A stretch of 34,912 nucleotides of DNA from Zoogloeaceae bacterium (GCA_031271025.1 JAISWQ010000168.1:1-34912); one strand, 5' to 3'; shown: positions 1-8,179, counted from the first letter of the stretch. Numbers and translations are program-made. Notes: generated by a model from the letters alone, not told the origin.

Positions 1-17
1 CCCCCCCCCCCCCCCCC
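1..17. repeat. Poly-C tract of 17 at left edge
   Basis: Seventeen consecutive C open the window. The reading frame of the first gene runs back through the tract as a poly-proline string with no stop. It may be a real homopolymer at which assembly broke, or a sequencing artefact (poly-G read tails seen from the other strand). Confidence 0.9.
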
Positions 18-46
18 GCAAAACTGAGCTGACGCGCCTGTGCCAT

Positions 47-1207
47 GTGCTGGCGCTATTCTGCGGTCTCGTTCTTCTTGCCCTGCCGCTGCGCGCCGAA
101 ACCCGGCAGTCTGTTTACTGGGCGGGTTTTGCCTTTACCGGCGAATACGCCAGCCGCCACAGCCTGACTCCTTACAGCGCCGCCATACTCGAAAAGCGCG
201 GGTTGTTGTCGCTCAATCGCGCCCTCTATTCTGCTTTGCAGGCACAGCCGCCGGCGCATCTGACACTCATCGGCGACACCCTCGCGCATTTGGATGGTAC
301 CACCAGCGCCACGGTGCTGGCGGCAACCCTGGATCGTGAACTGGTTTCCGTCGAACCCATAGACGGGCGCTACAAGCTGCTGGTGGAACTGGCATTGCAA
401 GCCCTGTTCTTCGATTACCGGGAACGCCAGATCATCGCGTCCTGGCCAGTGACCCTGCAATACATTGACCTTGTTGACACGCTGCCGGACAAGGCCACGA
501 TCGCCGCCCACGTCACCGAACTGCTCTATGGCGACGCGTCCGCCAGTCTGGCGCAGGTTCTGCCGCAGACGCTCGCCCAGGCGCGCCTGCCGGAAGCCGC
601 CATGAAGCGCATCCAGGTGAGTGCCGTGGAAATTGCGGATGCTGCCCACGCCGCCTTGCCGCCACCGGGCAGGGACACGCAGTTTCGTGGACTGCGCCAG
701 ACGCTGGCGCATGAATTTTCCAAACTCTTTTCCACACAGACCGGCATCGGGCTTTTGCCTGCCGCGCACGGCGAAGCCTTCGGCGCAACGATGGCGGCAC
801 GCTTTGCGGACGGACGTGTTTTTCAGTTGTCGATTCCTGCTGCCGACTATCAGATGCACTTGCGGCTGGATCGTTTCGCCAGCCGTGTCCATGAAGAAAC
901 CAGCACAGTACAGACCCTGCTCTTCGGCGCATTTTTCACCGTTACGGTGCTTGAGCCTTTTTCCGGAACGGTGATTTTCGAGCAGCCCTTGCGCAAGGGC
1001 GCAACCAAGACCGTTCCCGCCACGCAAACCGGCGTTGACGCCTGGCCTGCGTACTACGAAACCCTTTTGAGCGGCCTTGCCGCTTTTGCGGACGCAGCAG
1101 CCAATCGTTACGGCGCGCGCGACTGGCTGGCGCAGCAAAAGCCAGGCGGCGCGGCGCTGGAACGACAGATTTTCTCACTTCAGGAGTTGATTGCATCATG
1201 CCGCTGA
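47..1207 (+). CDS. Exported protein of unknown function, probably 5'-partial
   Basis: I do not recognise this family. A hydrophobic stretch ending in an Ala-rich cleavage-like site (LPLRA before Glu) indicates a Sec signal peptide, so the product is likely periplasmic or outer-membrane associated. The rest is soluble-looking, about 370 residues, with no transmembrane segment. The listed start is a GTG; the frame stays open to the left edge through Lys, Arg and the poly-C tract, and the GTG start would leave a signal peptide without a basic n-region, so the true start is probably further upstream and outside the window. The stop overlaps the next start by 10 bases (ATG at 1198), implying translational coupling. 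It is the first visible member of a run of four exported proteins on the same strand upstream of flgB. Confidence 0.75.
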   Translation: MLALFCGLVLLALPLRAETRQSVYWAGFAFTGEYASRHSLTPYSAAILEKRGLLSLNRALYSALQAQPPAHLTLIGDTLAHLDGTTSATVLAATLDRELVSVEPIDGRYKLLVELALQALFFDYRERQIIASWPVTLQYIDLVDTLPDKATIAAHVTELLYGDASASLAQVLPQTLAQARLPEAAMKRIQVSAVEIADAAHAALPPPGRDTQFRGLRQTLAHEFSKLFSTQTGIGLLPAAHGEAFGATMAARFADGRVFQLSIPAADYQMHLRLDRFASRVHEETSTVQTLLFGAFFTVTVLEPFSGTVIFEQPLRKGATKTVPATQTGVDAWPAYYETLLSGLAAFADAAANRYGARDWLAQQKPGGAALERQIFSLQELIASCR

Positions 1208-2298
1208 TTTCTTCCTTTTTACGTGCCCTTCTTGTCCTTTTCCTCACCCTGTCGCTGCTGCCGCTGGCGGCGGCGCAAATCGTCAGCGCACGCGGCACTG
1301 GGACTGTGGAAAACGGCTTTTTCACCCCCAATGCGACCGTGCGCGAAAACGCCGTACAGCGCGCACTGGTCAATGCGTTGGAAAATCATGTCGCGGAACA
1401 GGGCAAGGCCAAGCAGAGCCTGTTCGAGCGCCACCGCGCGGAAATTACCGCCAACATCGGGCGCTACGTCCTGCAATACGTCAAGCTTTCCGAGCACGAG
1501 GACAGCACTGCCAAAACCTACACCATCAACATCCGCGCCGAGATCGACGCCACCCGCCTGCAAGCGAAACTGGACGAAGGTGCTGCCGTGGCCGTCACGC
1601 CCGCCGAAGCACGCTCTATCCTGACCTTCGTTTTTTACGCGCGGGCACAGGACAGCGTGCAGGAATTCGACGACAAGGTTCACAAGCGCGCCGACCTGGA
1701 CACACGCTACGGTCAGGATACCCAGGAGAGCGAATCCATGGGTCGTCACAGCATCGGTACTCGCGACCGCAAGGAAACCTCGGTTTCCGTCGCCACCACC
1801 ACGGGAGGCAGCCGCATTCGCAAAAGCGACAGGATAAGCTGGAAGATCTCCAGCGTCGCGGAAATCAATACGGAGATGACCGGCATTTTCAGTGCCGCCA
1901 ATTATGAAGTGGTGGATGCCGAATACGTCGATGGCATTCCGCTCGACAGGATACGCAAGGATTTTTCCACCGGCAACGACCTTTCCGCCCCTGTGTTGCG
2001 CAATGCGGCTTCCGCCGTGCGCATGGCAGACATTCCCTATCTGGTTTACGGCACGCTGGATGTCGGAATGAACGATCGCGACCCGGTCTCCGGCCTTGTC
2101 CGCGTTTATGTCACCGTGACGGGCAAGGTGCTGGATGTGCGTGGCCGCTTTCCCAAAACCGTCTCCTCGGTTGGCCCCGTGCAATACGCCGGGCTGGGGC
2201 CGGATGGTTCCGTTGCCCGCGTCAATGCCCTGAAGGAAGCCGCCACCCGTGCGGCGGTACAGATTGCCAACGAGCTGAACCTCAAGGCAGTACGGTAA
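1198..2298 (+). CDS. Exported protein with FlgT N-terminal-like domain
   Basis: A 366-residue protein with a clear signal peptide (hydrophobic core about residues 8-24, AAA before Gln). Residues about 28-125 show the pattern known from FlgT/LPP20-type envelope domains: an ARGTGTVENG strand, a helix starting VRENAVQRALVNAL that carries the repeated alanines, and a closing beta strand (YTINIRAEI). The middle (about 175-215) is polar, Ser/Thr/Arg-rich and probably flexible; the C-terminal part has beta-rich stretches (YLVYGTLDV, RVYVTVTGKV). Family assignment rests on pattern only. It overlaps the upstream gene by 10 bases and is followed 51 bases later by another exported protein. Inferred role: part of an envelope complex, possibly linked to the flagellar basal body because flgBCD follow. 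Confidence 0.8.
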   Translation: MPLISSFLRALLVLFLTLSLLPLAAAQIVSARGTGTVENGFFTPNATVRENAVQRALVNALENHVAEQGKAKQSLFERHRAEITANIGRYVLQYVKLSEHEDSTAKTYTINIRAEIDATRLQAKLDEGAAVAVTPAEARSILTFVFYARAQDSVQEFDDKVHKRADLDTRYGQDTQESESMGRHSIGTRDRKETSVSVATTTGGSRIRKSDRISWKISSVAEINTEMTGIFSAANYEVVDAEYVDGIPLDRIRKDFSTGNDLSAPVLRNAASAVRMADIPYLVYGTLDVGMNDRDPVSGLVRVYVTVTGKVLDVRGRFPKTVSSVGPVQYAGLGPDGSVARVNALKEAATRAAVQIANELNLKAVR

Positions 2299-2349
2299 CA
2301 CTACCTCATGTTTTACCGTTTCTTTCACCATTCCACAGAGGAAACCTCC

Positions 2350-3027
2350 ATGTTGCGCAAATCCGTAACTCTGATCGCCGTTTCTCTCTTCTTCGCCACG
2401 CTTCCGGCGCAGGCGCAATTCAGTGACATTTTCAACAAGATTACCGGCGGCTCAGTGGGCGAAACTACGCGGCCCACGGGAAAAGACAATTCCTCCAGCA
2501 CGAAAGACGCGACGGAACTGGTGACCCGTTTCGTTGCGGCGCAAAAACTGGTGTTGGACGCGCAAATTGCATTTGCCAAATCCTTTGGCCTTGCCGATCA
2601 GGTGAAATTGTTACAGGCCGAAAGAAAGGCCATTTCCTCCGGCAGTGTCGACAAGAGCGTGCTGGAGAAAAGCGTGACCGTCAGCGACCGCGCGCGCAAG
2701 GCCATCGCGGAAAAAATGGAATCGGAACCCACGCTCAACGCTTCTTCCAAGGCGCACTATGCGCGCGGTCTGATTGCCCTGGCAGGCTCGGTCTCGCAGG
2801 CGAAAAAACTGCCCAATGCCGCCAACAGGCTAATGCAGAAATCCAGCAGCAATCCGTTCTCCATCCTGACAGCGGAGGGCAAACTTGCCACCAGCCTCTG
2901 GGTTGCCAAGGAAACGCCAGGCTATCTCACCACGCTGGCGAGCACCACCAAATCCGCACTTTCCTTCGGCAAGCTGATGGGCATCTCGCTGCCGAAAAAC
3001 GCCGACGCCCTCTTGGGCGATCTGTAA
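2350..3027 (+). CDS. Exported helical protein of unknown function
   Basis: A 225-residue protein. The start at 2350 is preferred over an in-frame ATG at 2308 because it directly follows a GAGGAAA ribosome binding site and begins a textbook signal peptide (MLRKSV, hydrophobic core, PAQAQ cleavage region). The mature part opens with a short Gly/Thr/Ser-rich segment and then is mostly helical and charged, rich in Ala, Lys and Ser. No cysteines, no membrane helix after the signal, no motif I can name. It sits 51 bases after the FlgT-like gene and 21 bases before the CsgG-like lipoprotein gene, so it is most likely co-transcribed with both. Confidence 0.8.
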   Translation: MLRKSVTLIAVSLFFATLPAQAQFSDIFNKITGGSVGETTRPTGKDNSSSTKDATELVTRFVAAQKLVLDAQIAFAKSFGLADQVKLLQAERKAISSGSVDKSVLEKSVTVSDRARKAIAEKMESEPTLNASSKAHYARGLIALAGSVSQAKKLPNAANRLMQKSSSNPFSILTAEGKLATSLWVAKETPGYLTTLASTTKSALSFGKLMGISLPKNADALLGDL

Positions 3028-3048
3028 TCCCGTACCGGAGCCATCCCT

Positions 3049-4728
3049 ATGAACCGCCCTTCGCGCCTCGCCTTCGCCACACTCGCCACGCTTGTCCTCT
3101 TTACGGCCTGTGGCAAAAAGGAAACGCCGGAGCCTGCCCACGACGCGGCGCCCGCCAGTGTCTCCAGCCAACCCGCGCCGCAGGCGCTGGCCGAAAAACC
3201 CTTGCGCAGCACGCCGGATTTCGGCGGCAATACTTCGGTTTTCCGCGAGGTGGAAGGCATCGGCGCAACGCCGGAGCAGGCTGTGCTCGCCGCCCTGCAA
3301 TCGGCAGTGGCACAGGTCAATGGGACGAAGGTTGCCAGTCAGTTGCAGGATTTGCAGGCCGAAATGACGCTTTCCGCCACCGCCGCTGGGCCGGGCGCCC
3401 CCAGCGGCAAGGTGTTTGTGCGCAGTGAACTTTTCGACAAGCGCGTTTCCGCAGCTTCATCGGGAACGGTGCTGGGCTACGAAATCCTGTCGCAAGAAGC
3501 CATCGACAAGCCCGACACGGAAACCACCGCACGCGTCCGCGCCAGCGATGGCGGGTATCACTATTCGGCTTCGGGTTCCATCAAGACCGAGGGTGAAGCC
3601 AGCGCGCGCGATACGGCAAGCCAGACTGGAAGCCGGGAACGCGCAAGCGCCTCGATCTCCCGTGAAGGCCAGTTTTCCTACCGCGAAAAAGGCGAAATCG
3701 AAGCCGAACGCGGCAAGAGCACCTACGAATCCGACGTGAATCACAAAACGATGCGGAGTTACTGGAAAGTGAGTGTCCGCGCGGAAATCGCCCAGTATCG
3801 CGCGCCGGACGAACAGGGACGCCCCAAAATCGTGGTGGCGCTGCCGCGCACGTCGGGCGGAGGCTATGTTGTTGGCGATACGCGGGTGACGACCAACACG
3901 GTTGCCCGCGCCATCCGGGGTCGACTTTCCGACCTGCTCTCCCAGACTGGGCGCTTCATCGTGCTGGATCGGGAATCCGATGCCGAACTCGACGCCGAAC
4001 TTGCCCGCATCGACAGTGGCAGGGTTCGGACGCAGGATGCCGCGCGTACAGGACAGCAACTGGCGACGGATCTGATCCTGATTCCAACCCTGGAACGCTT
4101 TGAATACAGGAAACAGGTACGTTCCTTGCGCCTTTCGGATCGACAGGTGACGTCCTGGTCGGGCGGCGGACGCATCGCCTTGCGCCTTGTCCATGCTGCA
4201 ACGGGAGAGGTGGCGTTTTCTGCCCACTTCGACTATGACCTGCCCGCCACCGGCCCCAGCACCCTGCCCCGCGCGGTCGACGGTCAGGGCATGGCCAACA
4301 CGATGATGGATGCCCTTGCCGGAGATATCGGGCAGGCCATCGTGACCCGTCTGTTTCCGGTTGCTGTGGTCACGCTGCAAGGCGATCAGGTGGTGTTGAG
4401 CCAGGGGGGTGACAGCTTGCGCGCCGGACAACGCTGGCAGGCCGTCATTCTGGGCGAGGCACTCACCGACCCGCAAACCGGACGCCCGCTGGGACGCAGC
4501 GAATTGCCCTGCTGCACGATCCGCATCGACCGGGTTGCCACCCAAACCGCCTATGGCACCATCGAAGACCCCGTGTCCTTGCAGAACCTGGTTTTCCGCC
4601 CCGGCCTCATCGAACTGCGCCAGCCATTGCTCGCCGCTGCCACATCCACATCCACATCGCGCCCACGCGCCAGCAAGGCGGCAAAATCCACCGCGCCCGC
4701 AAGGGAAAAGGACGATCCGAACTGGTAG
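3049..4728 (+). CDS. FlgT/CsgG-like outer-membrane lipoprotein
   Basis: A 559-residue predicted lipoprotein: signal peptide ending FTAC with Cys at about residue 21, followed by a Pro/Ala-rich linker. Residues about 65-105 repeat the alanine-rich helix seen in the neighbour (TPEQAVLAALQSAVAQVNG). A polar Ser/Arg/Glu-rich stretch follows at about 165-230. Residues about 290-405 resemble the CsgG/TolB-type fold: a helix around RGRLSDLLSQTGRFIVLDR, then LATDLILIPTLERFEY and a strand set ending TGEVAFSAHFDYD. The C-terminal part (about 440-520) has a 'GDSLRAGQRW ... DPQTGRPLG' pattern like the C-terminal domain of Vibrio FlgT. This three-part order is the FlgT order, but the match is by eye. A triple CCACAT repeat at about 4640-4657 encodes Thr-Ser repeats near the end. 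Likely anchored in the outer membrane; last gene of the exported set. Confidence 0.75.
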   Translation: MNRPSRLAFATLATLVLFTACGKKETPEPAHDAAPASVSSQPAPQALAEKPLRSTPDFGGNTSVFREVEGIGATPEQAVLAALQSAVAQVNGTKVASQLQDLQAEMTLSATAAGPGAPSGKVFVRSELFDKRVSAASSGTVLGYEILSQEAIDKPDTETTARVRASDGGYHYSASGSIKTEGEASARDTASQTGSRERASASISREGQFSYREKGEIEAERGKSTYESDVNHKTMRSYWKVSVRAEIAQYRAPDEQGRPKIVVALPRTSGGGYVVGDTRVTTNTVARAIRGRLSDLLSQTGRFIVLDRESDAELDAELARIDSGRVRTQDAARTGQQLATDLILIPTLERFEYRKQVRSLRLSDRQVTSWSGGGRIALRLVHAATGEVAFSAHFDYDLPATGPSTLPRAVDGQGMANTMMDALAGDIGQAIVTRLFPVAVVTLQGDQVVLSQGGDSLRAGQRWQAVILGEALTDPQTGRPLGRSELPCCTIRIDRVATQTAYGTIEDPVSLQNLVFRPGLIELRQPLLAAATSTSTSRPRASKAAKSTAPAREKDDPNW

Positions 4729-4880
4729 GTACGTTTATTGTCCGCTCCTTGCAAATCACGCTTTCCGGCAAGCCGCCTTGGATGATGGGCCGCTCGGTAG
4801 CCACGGCATGAAACAGAGGTCTGGCGTCGCGGTTCAGGATTACAATTGACCGCATTTGGAATAACGGGGCGGAGGCCGCC

Positions 4881-5771
4881 ATGCTTGATCATCCCCTATC
4901 CAGTCTGGAGGATTGGGTCGCGTTTTTCAGTGCCCAGGATTTGCCGGTGCTGCGGCACACCCAGCGGCAACTGGAACACGCGCGCGAGTGCAAGGATACG
5001 GTAAGCGGCAAGGATATTACCCGTATCGTGATGCACGATCCCCTGCTCGCGGTACGGGTGCTCGCTTATATTCAGCCGTTTACCAGGCGTGTGCGGCTGC
5101 GGCGCGACATCACCACCATCGCGGGCGCGATCATGATGTTGGGCATAGACGCCTTCTTCAACAGGTTTGACCAGTTGCCGACGCTGGAAGATCAGTTGCA
5201 CGAAGTGTCGCAGCAGGCGCTCATAGGCGCTTTGCAGGTGGTGAACCGTTGCCGGCAGGCCGCGCATTATGCTTACGAATGGGCAGTCTGGCGGCTGGAT
5301 GTGAATGTGGAGGAGGTGGCGCTCGCTGCCCTTTTGCATGATCTGGCCGAGGTGCTGCTCTACGCCTTCGCGCCGGAACTGGCGTTGGCGGTGCGCGCGC
5401 ATCAGCAACAGGATTCAACTCTGCGTAGTGCTGTGGCGCAGCAGGAAGTGCTGGGGGGCTTTACGGCCTTGCAGATCAAGACGGCGCTCTACAGGGCCTG
5501 GCAATTCCCGGATTTGCTGCTGCAACTGCTGGATGATCACAGTTCCACCGCGCCGCGTGTGCTGAATGTGCGTTTTGCGGTCAATTTTGCACGTCACCTG
5601 TCCCAACATGGCTTGCGGGATGCGGCCCTGCCAGATGATTTTCGGGACATCGCCAAATTGCTCAACCTTTCCGAGGAATCGCTGATGGTGCGGCTGGGAC
5701 TTGCGCCATCCGAAGCGGGGAAGGAAATCGTACCCAGTCCCAACCTCCGGATCCCCAACCTGGGGAACTGA
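4881..5771 (+). CDS. HDOD domain signalling protein
   Basis: A 296-residue soluble protein. The HDOD domain covers roughly residues 15-225: an N-terminal part with ITRIVMHDPLLAVRVL (the 'DP.L..RVL' signature) and AGAIMMLG, then the HD-like region with ALLHDLAEVLLY. HDOD proteins lack a complete catalytic HD set and act as signalling or scaffold modules, often linked to motility and cyclic-di-GMP control; no substrate is implied. The start follows a GGAGG at six bases spacing. It lies 152 bases after the lipoprotein gene and upstream of flgB on the same strand, so a role in motility control is plausible but inferred. Confidence 0.85.
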   Translation: MLDHPLSSLEDWVAFFSAQDLPVLRHTQRQLEHARECKDTVSGKDITRIVMHDPLLAVRVLAYIQPFTRRVRLRRDITTIAGAIMMLGIDAFFNRFDQLPTLEDQLHEVSQQALIGALQVVNRCRQAAHYAYEWAVWRLDVNVEEVALAALLHDLAEVLLYAFAPELALAVRAHQQQDSTLRSAVAQQEVLGGFTALQIKTALYRAWQFPDLLLQLLDDHSSTAPRVLNVRFAVNFARHLSQHGLRDAALPDDFRDIAKLLNLSEESLMVRLGLAPSEAGKEIVPSPNLRIPNLGN

Positions 5772-5915
5772 AAGGAAAGTGTTTCCTTCGGGGCGGCCAC
5801 GGTTTCCAGCATCAACGATGGGAACTTCGGCACCGTCGGCAGTATTGTGGGAAAGCAGGCGGCCAGCCCGGCAACATTTGCCTCCCGCGTTTTCCGCTTT
5901 GCCCGGAAATGTCCA

Positions 5916-5942
5916 GGTTTTTCCGGCATGATCGGAAAAACC
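5916..5942. promoter_or_regulatory. Perfect 10-bp inverted repeat before flgB promoter
   Basis: GGTTTTTCCG and CGGAAAAACC are separated by 7 bases. The right arm ends six bases before the -24 element of the sigma-54 promoter. It may be an operator or activator site, or a bidirectional terminator of the HDOD gene; no U-rich tail follows on the plus strand. Confidence 0.55.
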
Positions 5943-5947
5943 CAACA

Positions 5948-5963
5948 TGGCACGAGTCCTGCT
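5948..5963 (+). promoter_or_regulatory. Sigma-54 (-24/-12) promoter for flgBCD
   Basis: TGGCACGAGTCCTGCT matches the sigma-54 consensus TGGCACGNNNNTTGCW at every fixed position except one (C for T). GG and GC are at the required spacing, which predicts transcription start at about 5974. This supports RpoN- and FleQ/FlrC-type control of the flagellar genes and shows that the ATG at 5947 lies inside the promoter. Confidence 0.85.
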
Positions 5964-5997
5964 TGTCTCTGGCAAGACCTTTTTTGCAGGCAGTGAC

Positions 5998-6426
5998 ATG
6001 ATCGGCGACATTCAATCCTATCTTGGCGTTTATACCCAGGCGATGAGCCTGCGCACCTATCGGCAGCAGGTATTGGCTTCCAATATTGCCAACGCGGATA
6101 CCCCTTATTACAAGGCGCGGGATTTCGACTTCAGGGAAACCTTTGCCAGGGTGAGAGGCGCGCGTGATCCGGAGCAACCGGAGCTGCTTGCCATGCGCCA
6201 TACGCATCCGCTGCATATGGACGGCACGTCGGGTACGCTCGGAATTGCCGACACGCCTCTGCTCTATCGCACGGAAACCCAATCGGCGGTGGATGGCAAT
6301 ACCGTGGATATGGACGTGGAACGTGCCGAAATCACCGACAATTCCCTGCAATACCAGATTCTCTCGCAATTGCTCTCGGACAAACTCCGGGGCTTGCGCA
6401 CGGCGATCAGCGGCAATCAAGGATGA
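5998..6426 (+). CDS. flgB: Flagellar basal-body rod protein FlgB
   Basis: FlgB builds the proximal rod of the flagellar basal body in the periplasm and is exported by the flagellar type III apparatus, so it has no signal peptide. The 142-residue product shows the rod-protein N-terminal motif (QQVLASNIANADTPYYKARDF) and the C-terminal amphipathic helix (NSLQYQILSQLLS) that pair in the coiled-coil core of axial proteins. The start at 5998 is chosen over the ATG at 5947 because the latter is upstream of the predicted transcription start of the sigma-54 promoter. Length is normal. flgC follows after 8 bases. Confidence 0.95.
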   Translation: MIGDIQSYLGVYTQAMSLRTYRQQVLASNIANADTPYYKARDFDFRETFARVRGARDPEQPELLAMRHTHPLHMDGTSGTLGIADTPLLYRTETQSAVDGNTVDMDVERAEITDNSLQYQILSQLLSDKLRGLRTAISGNQG

Positions 6427-6434
6427 GATGAATC

Positions 6435-6845
6435 ATGAGCCTTTTCAATGTTTTCCAGATCTCCAGCAGCGCCATGTCGGCGCAGGCGCTGCGGCTCAAC
6501 ACCGTGGCTTCCAATCTTGCCAACGTGGATACCATCCACGCTTCCGACGGCAAGCCTTACCGCTCCAGGCAGGTGGTATTCCAGGCCACGCCCATGGGCG
6601 GCGCGGGAGAAGCCGCGCAAGGCGTGCGGGTCACGCAGATCGTGGAATCCGCCGCGCCGCCGCGCATTGTCTATGACCCGGCGAATCCGCTTGCCGACGC
6701 GCAGGGCTACGTCACCATGTCCAACGTTGACGCAGTGGAAGAAATGGTGAACATGATTTCCGCCTCGCGTGGTTACCAGACCAATGTTGAAGTAATGAAC
6801 ACCGCCAAGCAGATGCTCACCCGCGCCCTGCAAATCGGCCAGTAA
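6435..6845 (+). CDS. flgC: Flagellar basal-body rod protein FlgC
   Basis: A second rod protein of the flagellar axial family, 136 residues, which is the usual length. The N-terminal motif ALRLNTVASNLANVDT and the C-terminal EEMVNMISASRGYQTNVEVM are typical of FlgC. A ribosome binding site (AAGGATGAG) lies within the end of flgB and the intergenic gap is 8 bases, so flgB and flgC are one transcript. It is exported through the flagellar secretion system and stacks with FlgB, FlgF and FlgG; genes for the latter two are not in this window. Confidence 0.95.
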   Translation: MSLFNVFQISSSAMSAQALRLNTVASNLANVDTIHASDGKPYRSRQVVFQATPMGGAGEAAQGVRVTQIVESAAPPRIVYDPANPLADAQGYVTMSNVDAVEEMVNMISASRGYQTNVEVMNTAKQMLTRALQIGQ

Positions 6846-6868
6846 GGTACTCAGAAAAGGAGATAAAC

Positions 6869-7564
6869 ATGTCGTCAATCGATAGCATCGTCAACAGCCT
6901 CAACAGCGCTGGTGCCGTGAGCAACACGAAAAAATCCACCACCGAGGAGATGAGCGACCAGTTCATGAAACTTTTCATGGCGCAATTGCAAAATCAGGAC
7001 CCCCTGAATCCTCTGGAAAATACCGAGATGACCTCGCAATTGGCGCAGTTGAACATGGTTTCCGGCCTTGAGACCCTGAACCAGTCCATGCAGACCCTGC
7101 TTTCCAGCTACAACGAGGCGCTTTCCATGCAGGCGGCCAATCTGATCGGCAAGAACGTGCTTGCGCCCGGCGACCAGATGTTCCTGGCCGATGTGGGCGA
7201 AGCCGGAGAAGGGGAGGAGGCGCAGCGTCTGGGCTTGTTTGGGGTGGAACTGAGCGGGCCTGCCGACACGGTGGAGGTTATCATCCGGGATGAAAGCGGC
7301 AATGTGGTGTCCAGTCAGAACTTGGGCCAATCCCAGGCGGGGCCGCTCTCATTTGTCTGGGATGGCAAGGACAAGGACGGCAATCTTCTGCCCGCCGGCA
7401 ATTACAGTTTCAGCGTTTCTTCCAGTCTGGACGGAGTAGCGGTGTTGAACACCCCGCTGCAGGCCGGAACGGTTTCGGCGCTCACCAGAAGCAGCAGTGG
7501 CTTCATGCTGGAAGTGGCGGGACTGGGCAATCTGTCCCTGGATTCGGTTCGACAGGTTTTCTGA
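6869..7564 (+). CDS. flgD: Flagellar hook assembly protein FlgD
   Basis: FlgD is the scaffold cap on which hook subunits polymerise; it is removed once the hook is complete. The 231-residue product has the conserved N-terminal region (FMKLFMAQLQNQDPLNPLEN at about residues 32-51, then TSQLAQLNMVSGLETLN) and a C-terminal beta-sandwich of FlgD Ig/tudor type (VWDGKDKDGNLLPAGNYSF at about 165-185). An AAGGAG site lies upstream. The gene that normally follows, flgE for the hook, is absent: after flgD come repeats and unrelated genes. Confidence 0.95.
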   Translation: MSSIDSIVNSLNSAGAVSNTKKSTTEEMSDQFMKLFMAQLQNQDPLNPLENTEMTSQLAQLNMVSGLETLNQSMQTLLSSYNEALSMQAANLIGKNVLAPGDQMFLADVGEAGEGEEAQRLGLFGVELSGPADTVEVIIRDESGNVVSSQNLGQSQAGPLSFVWDGKDKDGNLLPAGNYSFSVSSSLDGVAVLNTPLQAGTVSALTRSSSGFMLEVAGLGNLSLDSVRQVF

Positions 7565-7888
7565 GAATCGGTTCGTCATCTCTGATTTTTCCGGGCGTGG
7601 CCTCCCTGCCATCGTCACAAGCGAGGGGCGAGAGCACGGTAGCTTTTCTGAAAGACCACGCCCGCGAATTGCCATGCCGCTTGCGTGCCTTGCTACGCCC
7701 TCCGGCAATTGGCATGCGGCATCAAAAAGCGGACAATCCGAAAACCATTCACGTATAAGACCGTATGGGTTGCCATGCGGCACGGACAGCAGGCAATGTG
7801 TGAAGGCTCCCGGTTCCACGGAAAACCGCTTCCACCCGAAGGCGGCCGGGAAAACGCCAAATATTCGCGGAAAATCAGGACTTTTGAC
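7565..7888. repeat. Gene-free stretch with degenerate palindromic repeats
   Basis: No convincing gene. It contains CGTCACAAGCGAG (7613-7625), which recurs at 18951-18963 and inverted at 19158-19170, and several GCCATGC(C/G)GC-type motifs, including GTATGGGTTGCCATGC near 7763-7778 that is related to the GGCAATCCATA motif of the repeats around lysC. I read this as decayed intergenic repeats inserted between flgD and the next gene. Confidence 0.5.
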
Positions 7889-8119
7889 ATGATCCTCTTC
7901 CTTGTCACTTTCGGTCTCATCGCTTTTCTGGTACTCATCATGGCGATTGGCGTGATGTTTGGCCGTAAACCCATCGCGGGCAGTTGCGGCGGCTACGACG
8001 CCCTGCATCTTGATTGTGCCGCCGGTTGTAAAACCCCCTGCGCCAAACGCCGGGCAGCTCAGGCCAGGGCCAAAGAGGCAAGCCTTCCATCCGTACAGGA
8101 TCATGTACCGGATCTTTGA
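7889..8119 (+). CDS. nqrM: NqrM-like small membrane protein
   Basis: A 76-residue protein: one N-terminal transmembrane helix (about residues 2-24), then FGRKPIAGSCGG and a cysteine cluster (Cys33, 43, 47, 51), the layout of the NqrM/DUF539 family. NqrM is known as a maturation factor that helps deliver iron to the Cys4 centre of the Na+-translocating NADH:quinone reductase. The C-terminal tail is longer than in the compact family members. The start at 7889 is chosen because the helix begins there and a CAGGA lies 8 bases upstream; an open frame extends further upstream but has no helix. No nqr genes are nearby, so it is either separated from its operon or works on another membrane flavoprotein. 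Confidence 0.75.
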   Translation: MILFLVTFGLIAFLVLIMAIGVMFGRKPIAGSCGGYDALHLDCAAGCKTPCAKRRAAQARAKEASLPSVQDHVPDL

Positions 8120-8179
8120 TGTCGCCAACGGGAGGCCGAAGTCTGTGGGTCAGGCGCGGCGCGCTGAAGCCGGTTTGCC

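Noticed and set aside
4640-4657. Three tandem CCACAT units in the CsgG-like gene
   Set aside because: In-frame hexamers change only Thr-Ser number near the C-terminus and cannot switch the gene; too short to call a functional repeat.
4815-4835. Sigma-54-like TGGCGTCGCGGTTC before the HDOD gene
   Set aside because: The essential GC at -12 is missing, so it does not meet the sigma-54 requirement.
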